From positions 186,001 to 250,000 of the forward strand of contig NW_027478923.1 of assembly GCF_051014685.1 (NCBI RefSeq): a stretch of 64,000 nucleotides of DNA. The letters are read 5' to 3'. Position 1 is the stretch's first letter. Every line of letters begins with the position of its first letter. The position numbers and the translations under genes were made by a program. The stretch comes from Ptiloglossa arizonensis. Taxonomy: Eukaryota > Arthropoda > Insecta > Hymenoptera > Colletidae. Under the pieces are notes generated by a model that was given only the letters and a program-made list of their open reading frames with translations, had not been told where the DNA came from and searched no databases. Of the stretch, positions 47,214 through 60,285 are shown in pieces.

Positions 47214-48272
47214 TCCTATTGTAACTGAAAGTAGAAACTCGTCCGATTACAACGGTATGGGTATTTTTTCCCTAGGCCATTCTGGTTAAGCGTTTGGAGC
47301 AGCAGAAGTGCGAAAAATTTGTTGTCTTCTCAACCATTTCTTAGCTTCAATGTCCCATATCTCGCGAACGGATTGAACTAACCCAAAAATTCCTATTGCA
47401 TCTGAAAGTTGATACTCGCCCGATTACAACCGTATGTGTATTTTTTCCCTGGGCCATTCTGGTTAAGCGTTTGGAGCAGCAGAAGTGCGAAAAATTTGTG
47501 GTCTTCTCAACCAGTTCTTAGCTTCAAACTCCCATATCTCGCGAACGGATTGACCTAACCCAAAAATTCCTGTTGCATCTGAAAGTAGAAACTCGCCCGA
47601 TTACAACGGTATGTGTATTTTTTCCCTAGGCTATTCTGGTTAAGCGTTTGGAGCAGCAGAATTGCGAAAATTTTTTGCCTTCTCAACCATTTCTTGTCTT
47701 CAAACTCCCATATCTCGCAACGGATGACCTAACCCAAAAATTCCTATTGCAATTGAAAGTAGAAACTCGCCCGATTACAACGGTGTGTGTATTTTTTCCC
47801 TAGGCCACTCTGGTTAAGCGTTTGGAGCAGCAGAATTGCGAATAATTTGTTCTCTTCTCAACCATTTCTTAGCTTCAAACTCCCATATGTCGCGAACGGA
47901 TTGACCTAACCCAAAAATTCCTATTGTAACTGAAAGTAGAAACTCGTCCGATTACAACGGTATGGGTATTTTTTCCCTAGGCCATTCTGGTTAAGCGTTT
48001 GGAGCAGCAGAAGTGCGAAAAATTTGTTGTCTTCCCAACCATTTCTGAGCTTCAATGTCCCATATCTCGCGAACGGATTGAACTAACCCAAAAATTCCTA
48101 TTGCATCTGAATGTTGATACTCGCCCGATTACAACCGTATGTGTATTTTTTCCCTGGGCCATTCTGGTTAAGCGTTTGGAGCAGCAGAAGTGCGAAAAAT
48201 TTGTGGTCTTCTCAACCAGTTCTTAGCTTCAAACTCCCATATCTCGCGAACGGATTGACCTAACCCAAAAAT

Positions 48273-48449
48273 TCCTGTTGCATCGGAAAGTAGAAACTCG
48301 CCCGATTACAACCGTATGTGTATTTTTTCCCTGGGCCATTCTGGTTAAGCGTTTGGAGCAGCAGAAGTGCGAAAAATTTGTGGTCTTCTCAACCAGTTCT
48401 TAGCTTCAAACCCCCATATCTCGCGAACGGATTGAACTAACCCAAAAAT
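48273..48449 (+). repeat. Hybrid monomer K/J with K-type end
   Basis: K start (GCATCGG), J/F middle (CCGTATG, CCTGGGCC, TTGTGGTC, CCAGTTCTT) and GAACTAAC end typical of K. AAACCCCCATA is a private change. Confidence 0.75.
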
Positions 48450-48626
48450 TCCTATTGCATCTGAAAGTTGATACTCGCCCGATTACAACCGTATGTGTAT
48501 TTTTTCCCTGGGCCATCCTGGTTAAGCGTTTGGAGCAGCAGAAGTGCGAAAAATTTGTTGTCTTCTCAACCATTTCATAGATTCAAACTCCCATATCTCG
48601 CGAACGGATTGACCTACCCCAAAAAT

Positions 48627-51600
48627 TCCTGTTGCATCTGAAAGTAGAAACTCGCCCGATTACAACGGTATGTGTATTTTTTCCCTAGGCCATTCTGGTT
48701 AAGCGTTTGGAGCAGCAGAATTGCGAAAATTTTTTGCCTTCTCAACCATTTCTTGCCTTCAAACTCCCATATCTCGCAACGGATTGACCTAACCCAAAAA
48801 TTCCTATTGCATTTGAAAGTAGAAACTCGCCCGATTACAACGGTGTGTGTATTTTTTCCCTAGGCCACTCTGGTTAAGCGTTTGGAGCAGCAGAATTGCG
48901 AATAATTTGTTCTCTTCTCAACCATTTCTTAGCTTCAAACTCCCATATGTCGCGAACGGATTGACCTAACCCAAAAATTCCTATTGCATCTGAAAGTAGA
49001 AACTCGCCCGATTACAACCGTATGTGTATTTTTTCCCTAGGCCATTCTGGTTAAGCGTTTGGAGAAGCAGAAGTGCGAAAAATTTGTGGTCTTCTCAACC
49101 AGTTCTTAGCTTCAAACTCCCATATCTCGCGAACGGATTGACCTAACCCAAAAATTCCTGTTGCATCTGAAAGTAGAAACTCGCCCGATTACAACGGTAT
49201 GGGTATTTTTTCCCTAGGCCATTCTGGTTAAGCGTTTGGAGCAGCAGAAGTGCGAAAAATTTGTTGTCTTCTCAACCATTTCTTAGCTTCAATGTCCCAT
49301 ATCTCGCGAACGGATTGAACTAACCCAAAAATTCCTATTGCATCTGAAAGTTGATACTCGCCCGATTACAACCGTATGTGTATTTTTTCCCTGGGCCATT
49401 CTGGTTAAGCGTTTGGAGCAGCAGAAGTGCGAAAAATTTGTTGTCTTCTCAACCATTTCTTAGCTTCAATGTCCCATATCTCGCGGACGGATTGAACTAA
49501 CCCAAAAATTCCTGTTGCATCTGAAAGTTGATACTCGCCCGATTACAACCGTATGTGTATTTTTTCCCTGGGCCATTCTGGTTAAGCGTTTGGAGCAGCA
49601 GAAGTGCGAAAAATTTGTGGTCTTCTCAACCAGTTCTTAGCTTCAAACTCCCATATCTCGCGAAGGGATTGACCTAACCCAAAAATTCCTGTTGCATCTG
49701 AAAGTAGAAACTCGCCCGATTACAACGGTATGTGTATTTTTTCCCTAGGCCATTCTGGTTAAGCGTTTGGAGCAGCAGAATTGCGAAAATTTTTTGCCTT
49801 CTCAACCATTTCTTGCCTTCAAACTCCCATATCTCGCAACGGATTGACCTAACCCAAAAATTCCTGTTGCATCTGAAAGTAGAAACTCGCCCGATTACAA
49901 CCGTATGTGTATTTTTCCCTGGGCCATTCTGGTTAAGCGTTTGGAGCAGCAGAAGTGCGAAAAATTTGTTGTCTTCTCAACCATTTCATAGCTTCAAACT
50001 CCCATATCTCGCGAACGGATTGACCTACCCCAAAAATTCCTGTTGCATCTGAAAGTAGAAACTCGCCCGATTACAACGGTATGTGTATTTTTTCCCTAGG
50101 CCATTCTGGTTAAGCGTTTGGAGCAGCAGAATTGCGAAAATTTTTTGCCTTCTCAACCATTTCTTGTCTTCAAACTCCCATATCTCGCAACGGATTGACC
50201 TAACCCAAAAATTCCTATTGCATTTGAAAGTAGAAACTCGCCCGATTACAACGGTGTGTGTATTTTTTCCCTAGGCCACTCTGGTTAAGCGTTTGGAGCA
50301 GCAGAATTGCGAATAATTTGTTCTCTTCTCAACCATTTCTTAGCTTCAAACTCCCATATGTCGCGAACGGATTGACCTAACCCAAAAATTCCTATTGCAT
50401 CTGAAAGTAGAAACTCGCCCGATTACAACCGTATGTGTATTTTTTCCCTAGGCCATTCTGGTTAAGCGTTTGGAGAAGCAGAAGTGCGAAAAATTTGTGG
50501 TCTTCTCAACCAGTTCTTAGCTTCAAACTCCCATATCTCGCGAACGGATTGACCTAACCCAAAAATTCCTGTTGCATCTGAAAGTAGAAACTCGCCCGAT
50601 TACAACGGTATGGGTATTTTTTCCCTAGGCCATTCTGGTTAAGCGTTTGGAGCAGCAGAAGTGCGAAAAATTTGTTGTCTTCTCAACCATTTCTTAGCTT
50701 CAATGTCCCATATCTCGCGAACGGATTGAACTAACCCAAAAATTCCTATTGCATCTGAAAGTTGATACTCGCCCGATTACAACCGTATGTGTATTTTTTC
50801 CCTGGGCCATTCTGGTTAAGCGTTTGGAGCAGCAGAAGTGCGAAAAATTTGTTGTCTTCTCAAACATTTCTTAGCTTCAATGTCCCATATCTCGCGGACG
50901 GATTGAACTAACCCAAAAATTCCTGTTGCATCTGAAAGTTGATACTCGCCCGATTACAACCGTATGTGTATTTTTTCCCTGGGCCATTCTGGTTAAGCGT
51001 TTGGAGCAGCAGAAGTGCGAAAAATTTGTGGTCTTCTCAACCAGTTCTTAGCTTCAAACTCCCATATCTCGCGAACGGATTGACCTAACCCAAAAATTCC
51101 TGTTGCATCTGAAAGTAGAAACTCGCCCGATTACAACGGTATGTGTATTTTTTCCCTAGGCCATTCTGGTTAAGCGTTTGGAGCAGCAGAATTGCGAAAA
51201 TTTTTTGCCTTCTCAACCATTTCTTGCCTTCAAACTCCCATATCTCGCAACGGATTGACCTAACCCAAAAATTCCTGTTGCATCTGAAAGTAGAAACTCG
51301 CCCGATTACAATGGTATGGGTATTTTTTCCCTAGGCCATTCTGGTTAAGCGTTTGGAGCAGCAGAAGTGCGAAAAATTTGTTGTCTTCTCAACCATTTCT
51401 TAGCTTCAATGTCCCATATCTCGCGAACGGATTGAACTAACCCAAAAATTCCTATTGCATCTGAAAGTTGATACTCGCCCGATTACAACCGTATGTGTAT
51501 TTTTTCCCTGGGCCATTCTGGTTAAGCGTTTGAAGCAGCAGAAGTGCGAAAAATTTGTTGTCTTCTCAACCATTTCTTAGCTTCAATGTCCCATATCTCG

Positions 51601-54600
51601 CGAACGGATTGAACTAACCCCAAAATTCCTATTGCATCTGAAAGTTGATACTCGCCCGATTACAACCGTATGTGTATTTTTTCCCTGGGCCATTCTGGTT
51701 AAGCGTTTGGAGCAGCAGAAGTGCGAAAAATTTGTTGTCTTCTCAACCATTTCTTAGCTTCAATGTCCCATATCTCGCGAACGGATTGAACTAACCCAAA
51801 AATTCCTATTGCATCTGAAAGTTGATACTCGCCCGATTACAACCGTATGTGTATTTTTTCCCTGGGTCATTCTGGTTAAGCGTTTGGAGCAGCAGAAGTG
51901 CGAAAAATTTGTGGTCTTCTCAACCAGTTCTTAGCTTCAAACTCCCATATCTCGCGAACGGATTGACCTAACCCAAAAATTCCTGTTGCATCTGATAGTA
52001 GAAACTCGCCCGATTACAACGGTATGTGTATTTTTTCCCTAGGCCATTCTGGATAAGCGTTTGGAGCAGCAGAATTGCGAAAATTTTTTGCCTTCTCAAC
52101 CATTTCTTGTCTTCAAACTCCCATATCTCGCAACGGATTGACCTAACCCAAAAATTCCTATTGCATTTGAAAGTAGAAACTCGCCCGATTACAACGGTGT
52201 GTGTATTTTTTTCCCTAGACCACTCTGGTTAAGCGTTTGGAGCAGCAGAATTGCGAATAATTTGTTCTCTTCTCAACCATTTCTTAGCTTCAAACTCCCA
52301 TATCTCGCGAACGGATTGACCTAACCCAAAAATTCCTGTTGCATCTGAAAGTAGAAACTCGCCCGATTACAACGGTATGGGTATTTTTTCCCTAGGCCAT
52401 TCTGGTTAAGCGTTTGGAGCAGCAGAAGTGCGAAAAATTTGTTGTCTTCTCAACCATTTCTTAGCTTCAATGTCCCATATCTCGCGAACGGATTGAACTA
52501 ACCCAAAAATTCCTATTGCATCTGAAAGTTGATACTCGCCCGATTACAACCGTATGTGTATTTTTTCCCTGGGCCATTCTGGTTAAGCGTTTGGAGCAGC
52601 AGAAGTGCGAAAAATTTGTTGTCTTCTCAAACATTTCTTAGCTTCAATGTCCCATATCTCGCGGACGGATTGAACTAACCCAAAAATTCCTGTTGCATCT
52701 GAAAGTTGATACTCGCCCGATTACAACCGTATGTGTATTTTTTCCCTGGGCCATTCTGGTTAAGCGTTTGGAGCAGCAGAAGTGCGAAAAATTTGTGGTC
52801 TTCTCAACCAGTTCTTAGCTTCAAACTCCCATATCTCGCGAACGGATTGACCTAACCCAAAAATTCCTGTTGCATCTGAAAGTAGAAACTCGCCCGATTA
52901 CAACGGTATGTGTATTTTTTCCCTAGGCCATTCTGGTTAAGCGTTTGGCGCAGCAGAATTGCGAAAATTTTTTGCCTTCTCAACCATTTCTTGCCTTCAA
53001 ACTCCCATATCTCGCAACGGATTGACCTAACCCAAAAATTCCTGTTGCATCTGAAAGTAGAAACTCGCCCGATTACAATGGTATGGGTATTTTTTCCCTA
53101 GGCCATTCTGGTTAAGCGTTTGGAGCAGCAGAAGTGCGAAAAATTTGTTGTCTTCTCAACCATTTCTTAGCTTCAATGTCCCATATCTCGCGAACGGATT
53201 GAACTAACCCAAAAATTCCTATTGCATCTGAAAGTTGATACTCGCCCGATTACAACCGTATGTGTATTTTTTCCCTGGGCCATTCTGGTTAAGCGTTTGG
53301 AGCAGCAGAAGTGCGAAAAATTTGTTGTCTTCTCAACCATTTCTTAGCTTCAATGTCCCATATCTCGCGAACGGATTGAACTAACCCCAAAATTCCTATT
53401 GCATCTGAAAGTTGATACTCGCCCGATTACAACCGTATGTGTATTTTTTCCCTGGGCCATTCTGGTTAAGCGTTTGGAGCAGCAGAAGTGCGAAAAATTT
53501 GTTGTCTTCTCAACCATTTCTTAGCTTCAATGTCCCATATCTCGCGAACGGATTGAACTAACCCAAAAATTCCTATTGCATCTGAAAGTTGATACTCGCC
53601 CGATTACAACCGTATGTGTATTTTTTCCCTGGGCCATTCTGGTTAAGCGTTTGGAGCAGCAGAAGTGCGAAAAATTTGTTGTCTTCTCAACCATTTCTTA
53701 GCTTCAATGTCCCATATCTCGCGAACGGATTGAACTAACCCAAAAATTCCTATTGCATCTGAAAGTTGATACTCGCCCGATTACAACCGTATGTGTATTT
53801 TTTCCCTGGGCCATTCTGGTTAAGCGTTTGGAGCAGCAGAAGTGCGAAAAATTTGTTGTCTTCTCAACCATTTCATAGCTTCAAACTCCCATATCTCGCG
53901 AACGGATTGACCTACCCCAAAAATTCCTGTTGCATCTGAAAGTAGAAACTCGCCCGATTACAACGGTATGTGTATTTTTTCCCTAGGCCATTCTGGTTAA
54001 GCGTTTGGAGCAGCAGAATTGCGAAAATTTTTTGCCTTCTCAACCATTTCTTGTCTTCAAACTCCCATATCTCGCAACGGATTGACCTAACCCAAAAATT
54101 CCTATTGCATTTGAAAGTAGAAACTCGCCCGATTACAACGGTGTGTGTATTTTTTCCCTAGGCCACTCTGGTTAAGCGTTTGGAGCAGCAGAATTGCGAA
54201 TAATTTGTTCTCTTCTCAACCATTTCTTAGCTTCAAACTCCCATATGTCGCGAACGGATTGACCTAACCCAAAAATTCCTATTGCATCTGAAAGTAGAAA
54301 CTCGCCCGATTACAACCGTATGTGTATTTTTTCCCTAGGCCATTCTGGTTAAGCGTTTGGAGAAGCAGAAGTGCGAAAAATTTGTGGTCTTCTCAACCAG
54401 TTCTTAGCTTCAAACTCCCATATCTCGCGAACGGATTGACCTAACCCAAAAATTCCTGTTGCATCTGAAAGTAGAAACTCGCCCGATTACAACGGTATGG
54501 GTATTTTTTCCCTAGGCCATTCTGGTTAAGCGTTTGGAGCAGCAGAAGTGCGAAAAATTTGTTGTCTTCTCAACCATTTCTTAGCTTCAATGTCCCATAT

Positions 54601-56573
54601 CTCGCGAACGGATTGAACTAACCCAAAAATTCCTATTGCATCTGAAAGTTGATACTCGCCCGATTACAACCGTATGTGTACTTTTTCCCTGGGCCATTCT
54701 GGTTAAGCGTTTGGAGCAGCAGAAGTGCGAAAAATTTGTTGTCTTCTCAAACATTTCTTAGCTTCAATGTCCCATATCTCGCGGACGGATTGAACTAACC
54801 CAAAAATTCCTGTTGCATCTGAAAGTTGATACTCGCCCGATTACAACCGTATGTGTATTTTTTCCCTGGGCCATTCTGGTTAAGCGTTTGGAGCAGCAGA
54901 AGTGCGAAAAATTTGTGGTCTTCTCAACCAGTTCTTAGCTTCAAACTCCCATATCTCGCGAACGGATTGACCTAACCCAAAAATTCCTGTTGCATCTGAA
55001 AGTAGAAACTCGCCCGATTACAACGGTTTGTGTATTTTTTCCCTAGGCCATTCTGGTTAAGCGTTTGGAGCAGCAGAATTGCGAAAATTTTTTGCCTTCT
55101 CAACCATTTCTTGCCTTCAAACTCCCATATCTCGCAACGGATTGACCTAACCCAAAAATTCCTGTTGCATCTGAAAGTAGAAACTCGCCCGATTACAATG
55201 GTATGGGTATTTTTTCCCTAGGCCATTCTGGTTAAGCGTTTGGAGCAGCAGAAGTGCGAAAAATTTGTTGTCTTCTCAACCATTTCTTAGCTTCAATGTC
55301 CCATATCTCGCGAACGGATTGAACTAACCCAAAAATTCCTATTGCATCTGAAAGTTGATACTCGCCCGATTACAACCGTATGTGTATTTTTTCCCTGGGA
55401 CATTCTGGTTAAGCGTTTGAAGCAGCAGAAGTGCGAAAAATTTGTTGTCTTCTCAACCATTTCTTAGCTTCAATGTCCCATATCTCGCGAACGGATTGAA
55501 CTAACCCCAAAATTCCTATTGCATCTGAAAGTTGATACTCGCCCGATTACAACCGTATGTGTATTTTTTCCCTGGGCCATTCTGGTTAAGCGTTTGGAGC
55601 AGCAGAAGTGCGAAAAATTTGTTGTCTTCTCAACCATTTCTTAGCTTCAATGTCCCATATCTCGCGAACGGATTGAACTAACCCAAAAATTCCTATTGCA
55701 TCTGAAAGTTGATACTCGCCCGATTACAACCGTATGTGTATTTTTTCCCTGGGTCATTCTGGTTAAGCGTTTGGAGCAGCAGAAGTGCGAAAAATTTGTT
55801 GTCTTCTCAACCATTTCTTAGCTTCAATGTCCCATATCTCGCGAACGGATTGAACTAACCCAAAAATTCCTATTGCATCTGAAAGTTGATACTCGCCCGA
55901 TTACAACCGTATGTGTATTTTTTCCCTGGGTCATTCTGGTTAAGCGTTTGGAGCAGCAGAAGTGCGAAAAATTTGTGGTCTTCTCAACCAGTTCTTAGCT
56001 TCAAACTCCCATATCTCGCGAACGGATTGACCTAACCCAAAAATTCCTGTTGCATCTGAAAGTAGAAACTCGCCCGATTACAACGGTATGTGTATTTTTT
56101 CCCTAGGCCATTCTGGATAAGCGTTTGGAGCAGCAGAATTGCGAAAATTTTTTGCCTTCTCAACCATTTCTTGTCTTCAAACTCCCATATCTCGCAACGG
56201 ATTGACCTAACCCAAAAATTCCTATTGCATTTGAAAGTAGAAACTCGCCCGATTACAACGGTGTGTGTATTTTTTCCCTAGACCACTCTGGTTAAGCGTT
56301 TGGAGCAGCAGAATTGCGAATAATTTGTTCTCTTCTCAACCATTTCTTAGCTTCAAACTCCCATATGTCGCGAACGGATTGACCTAACCCAAAAATTCCT
56401 ATTGCATCTGAAAGTAGAAACTCACCCGATTACAACCGTATGTGTATTTTTTCCCTAGGCCATTCTGGTTAAGCGTTTGGAGCAGCAGAATTGCGAAAAA
56501 TTTGTGGTCTTCTCAACCAGTTCTTAGCTTCAAACTCCCATATCTCGCGAACGGATTGACCTAACCCAAAAAT
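48627..56573 (+). repeat. Hexamer-dominated block, M to R and M P' Q Q Q
   Basis: M monomers start at 48627, 49687, 50038, 51098, 51981, 52865, 53925, 54985 and 56045. Four spacings are M-N-O-P-Q-R or its variant M-P'-Q-Q-Q-(L or F-like) at 1,060 bp after 51981 and at 48627 and 50038. Others are 351, 883 and 884 bp. P' marks at 53079 and 55199 are 2,120 bp (12 monomers) apart. Recurrent local marks are CTTGCCTTC in M and CAAACATTTC in Q (about 50863, 52630, 54749). A to K types are essentially absent here. Confidence 0.9.
49862..50037 (+). repeat. Hybrid monomer O/L (176 bp)
   Basis: CCTGTTG start, CCGTATG, a T-tract shortened by one (TATTTTTCCCTGGG), then L end (CATTTCATAG, CCTACCCC). It lies between two M monomers, giving the odd 351-bp M-to-M spacing. 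Confidence 0.8.
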
Positions 56574-57102
56574 TCCTGTTGCATCTGAAAGTAGAAACTC
56601 GTCCGATTACAACGGTATGTGTATTTTTTCCCTAGGCCATTCTGGTTAAGCGTTTGGAGCAGAAGAATTGCGAAAATTTTTTGCCTTCTCAACCATTTCT
56701 TGTCTTCAAACTCCCATATCTCGCAACGGATTGACCTAACCCAAAAATTCCTATTGCATTTGAAAGTAGAATCTCGCCCGATTACAACGGTGTGTGTATT
56801 TTTTCCCTGGGCCACTCTGGTTAAGCGTTTGGAGCAGCAGAAGTGCGAAAAATTTGTTGCCTTCTCAACCATTTCTTAGCTTCAATGTCCCATATCTCGC
56901 GGACGGATTGAACTAACCCAAAAATTCCTATTGCATCTGAAAGTTGATACTCGCCCGATTACAACCGTATGTGTATTTTTTCCCTGGGCCATTCTGGTTA
57001 AGCGTTTGGAGCAGCAGAAGTGCGAAAAATTTGTGGTCTTCTCAACCAGTTCTTAGCTTCAAACTCCCATATCTCGCGAACGGATTGGCCTAACCCAAAA
57101 AT

Positions 57103-57740
57103 TCCTATTGCATTTGAAAGTAGAAACTCGCCCGATTACAACGGTATGTGTATTTTTTTCCTGGGCCATTCTGGTTAAGCGTTTGGAGCAGCAGAAGTGC
57201 GAAAAATTTGTTGTCTTCTCAACCATTTCTTGTCTTCAAACTCCCATATCTCGCGAACGGATTGACCTAACCCAAAAATTCCTATTGCATTTGAAAGTAG
57301 AAACTCGCCCGATTACAAAGGTATGTGTATTTTTTCCTTAGGCCTTTCTGGTTAAGCGTTTGGAGCAGCAGAATTGCGAAAAATTTGTTCTCTTCTCAAC
57401 CATTTCTTAGCATCAAACTCCCATATCTCGCGAACGGATAGACCTAACCCAAAAATTCCTATTGCATTTGAAAGTAGAAACTCGCCCGATCACAACGGTA
57501 CGTGCATTTTTTCTCTAGGCCATTCTGGTTAAGCGTTTGGAGCAGCAGAATTGCGAAAAATTTGTTCTCTTCTCAACCATTTCTTAGCTTCATACTCTCA
57601 TATCTCGCGAACGGATTGACCTAACCCAAAAATTCCTATTGCATCTGAAAGTAGAAACTCGCCCGATTTCAACGGTACGGGTATTCTTCCCCTAGGCCAT
57701 TCTTGTTAAGCGATTGGAGCAGCAGGAGTGCGAAAAATTT
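57103..57740 (+). repeat. 22-monomer-spaced duplication, copy 1
   Basis: Matches 60995-61632 at +3,892 bp (22 x 177 minus 2). Shared rare marks: ATTACAAAGGTATG, CCTTAGGCCTTTCTGG, AGCATCAAAC, GGATAGACC, CGATCACAACGG, TTCATACTCTC and ATTCTTGTTAAGCG. Similarity weakens just after GCAGGAGTG. Confidence 0.87.
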
Positions 57741-58517
57741 GTTTTCTTGTCAACCATTTCTTAGCTTCAAAGTTCCATATCTCGCGAACTGATTGACCTA
57801 ACCCAATAATTCCTACGGTAACTGAAAGTAGGAGCTCGTCCGAATACAACGGTACGGGTATTTTTCCCCTAGGCCATTCTGGTTAAGCGATTGGAGCAGC
57901 AGAAGTGCGACAAATTTGTTGTCTTGTCAACCATTTCTTAGCTTCAAAGTCCCATATCTCGCGAACGGATTGACATAACCCAAAAATTCCTATTGTAACT
58001 GAAAGTAGAAACTTGTCCGATTACAACGGTATGGGTATTTTTCCCTAGGCCACTCTGGTTAAGCGTTTGGAGCAGCAGAAGTGCGAAAAATTTGTTGTCT
58101 TCTCAACCATTCCTTAGCTTCAATTTCCCATATCTCGCGAACGGATTGAACTAATCCAAAAATTTCTATTGCATCTGAAAGTAGAAACTCGCCCGATTAC
58201 AACGGTATGTGTATTTTTTCCCTAAGCCATTCTGGTTAAGCGTTTGGAGCAGCAGAAGTGCGAAAAATTTGTTGTCTTCTCAACCATTTCTTAGCTTCAA
58301 TGTCCCATATCTCGCGAACGGATTGACCTAACCCAAAAATTCCTATTGCATCTGAAAGTTGATACTCGCCCGATTACAACGGTATGTGTATTTTTTCCCT
58401 GGGCCATTCTGGTTAAGCGTTTGGAGCAGCAGAAGTGCGAAAAATTTGTTGTCTTCTCAACCAGTTCTTAGCTTCAAACTCCCATATCTCGCGAACGGAT
58501 TGGCCTAACCCAAAAAT

Positions 58518-58869
58518 TCCTGTTGCATCTGAAAGTAGAAACTCGCCCGATTACAACGGTATGTGTATTTTTTACCTAGGCCAATCTGGTTAAGCGTTTG
58601 GAGCAGCAGAATTGCGAAAATTATTTGCCTTCTCAACCATTTCTTGGCTTCAAACTCCCATATCTCGCAACGGATTGACATAACCCAAAAATTCCTATTG
58701 CATTTGAAAGTAGAACCTCGCCCGATTACAACGGTGTGTGTATTTTTTCCCTAGGCCACTCTGGTTAAGCGTTTGGAGCAGCAGAATTGCGAATAATTTG
58801 TTCTCTTCTCAACCATTTCTTAGCTTCAGACTCCCATATGTCGCGAACGGATTGACCTAACCCAAAAAT
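58518..58869 (+). repeat. M-N pair with AAATTATTTGCC lineage
   Basis: An M-type monomer (175 bp, CGCAACGG) with GCGAAAATTATTTGCC and an N-type follower with GTAGAACCTCGCC. The same lineage recurs at 62056 (+3,538 bp, 20 monomers) and 63645 (a further 1,589 bp, 9 monomers). It is not seen left of 58.5 kb. Confidence 0.85.
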
Positions 58870-60285
58870 GCCTATTGCATCTGAAAGTAGAAACTCGCCC
58901 GATTACAACTGTATGTGTATTTTTTCCCTAGGCCATTCTGGTTAAGCGTTTGGAGCAGCAGAATTGCGAAAAATTTGTTCTCTTCTCAACCATTTCTTAG
59001 CTTCAAACTCCCATATCTCGCGAACGGATTGGCCTAACCCAAAAATTCCTATTGCATTTGAAAGTAGAAACTCGCCCGATTACAACGGTACGTGTATTTT
59101 CTCTCTAGGCCATTCTGGTTAAGCGTTTGGAGCAGCAGAAGTGCGAAAAATTTGTTGTCTTCTCAACCATTTCTTAGCTTCAATTTCCCATATCTCGCGA
59201 ACGGATTGAACTAACCCAAAAATTCCTATTGCATCTGAAAGTAGAAACTCGCCCGATTACAACGGTGTGTGTATTTTTTCCCTAGGCCATTCTGGTTAAG
59301 CGTTTGGAGCAGCAGAATTGCGAAAAATATGTTCTCTTCTCAACCATTTCTTGTCTTCAAACTCCCATATCTCGCGAACGGATTGAACTAACCCAAAAAT
59401 TCCTATTGCATTTGAAAGTAGAACCTCGCCCGATTACAACGGTTTGTGTATTTTTTCCCTAGGCCACTCTGGTTAAGCGTTTGGAGCAGCAGAAATGCGA
59501 AAAATTTGTTCTCTTCTCAACCATTTCTTAGCATCAAACTCCCATATCTCGCGAACGGATTGACCTAACCCAAAAATTCCTATTGCATCTGAAAGTAGAA
59601 ACTCGCACGATTACAACGGTACGGGTATTCTTCCCCTAGGCCATTCTGGTTAAGCGATTGAAGCAGCAGGAGTGCGAAAAATTTGTTGTCTTGTCAACCA
59701 TTTCTTAGCTTCAAAGTTCCATATCTCGCGAACGGATTGACCTAACCCAAAAATTCCTATTGTAACTGAAAGTAGAAGCTCGTCCGATTACAACGGTACG
59801 GGTATTTTTCCCCTAGGCCATTCTGGTTAAGCGATTGGAGCAGCAGAAGTGCGACAAATTTGTTGTCTTGTCAACCATTTCTTAGCTTCAAAGTCCCATA
59901 TCTCGCGAACGGATTGACCTAACCCAAAAATTCCTATTGTAACTGAAAGTAGAAACTCGGCCGATTACAACGGTATGGGTATTTTTTCCCTAGGCCATTC
60001 TGGTTAAGCGTTTGGAGCAGCAGAAGTGCGAAAAATTTGTTGTCTTCTCAACCATTTCTTAGCTTCAATGTCCCATATCTCGCGAACGGATTGACCTAAC
60101 CCAAAAATTCCTATTGCATCTGAAAGTTGATACTCGCCCGATTACAACGGTATGTGTATTATTTCCCTGGGCCATTCTGGTTAAGCGTTTGGAGCAGCAG
60201 AAGTGCGAAAAATTTGTTGTCTTCTCAACCAGTTCTTAGCTTCAAACTCCCATATCTCGCGAACGGATTGACCTAACCCAAAAAT

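Larger units (their letters stand above)
45621..48626 (+). repeat. 6-mer duplication A/B C D E Q R, then E to L remnant
   Basis: A/B C D E Q R starts at 45621 and A/B C restarts at 46683, an exact 6 x 177 = 1,062-bp step. Next come the D/O/D hybrid 47037, E 47214, F, G, H, I 47919, J 48096, K/J 48273 and L 48450. I at 47919 has a private CATTTCTGAGC. Confidence 0.87.

Noticed and set aside
49732..50052. 106-codon open frame
   Set aside because: Two adjacent M and L-type units with a shortened T-tract keep the frame open by chance; the translation is the same satellite translation continued.
56561..56872. Minus-strand open frame of 103 codons
   Set aside because: It is the reverse of the same satellite units, opened by the 2-bp deletions of the M monomer and a CCTGGG variant. 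It has no similarity to any protein family I recognise.
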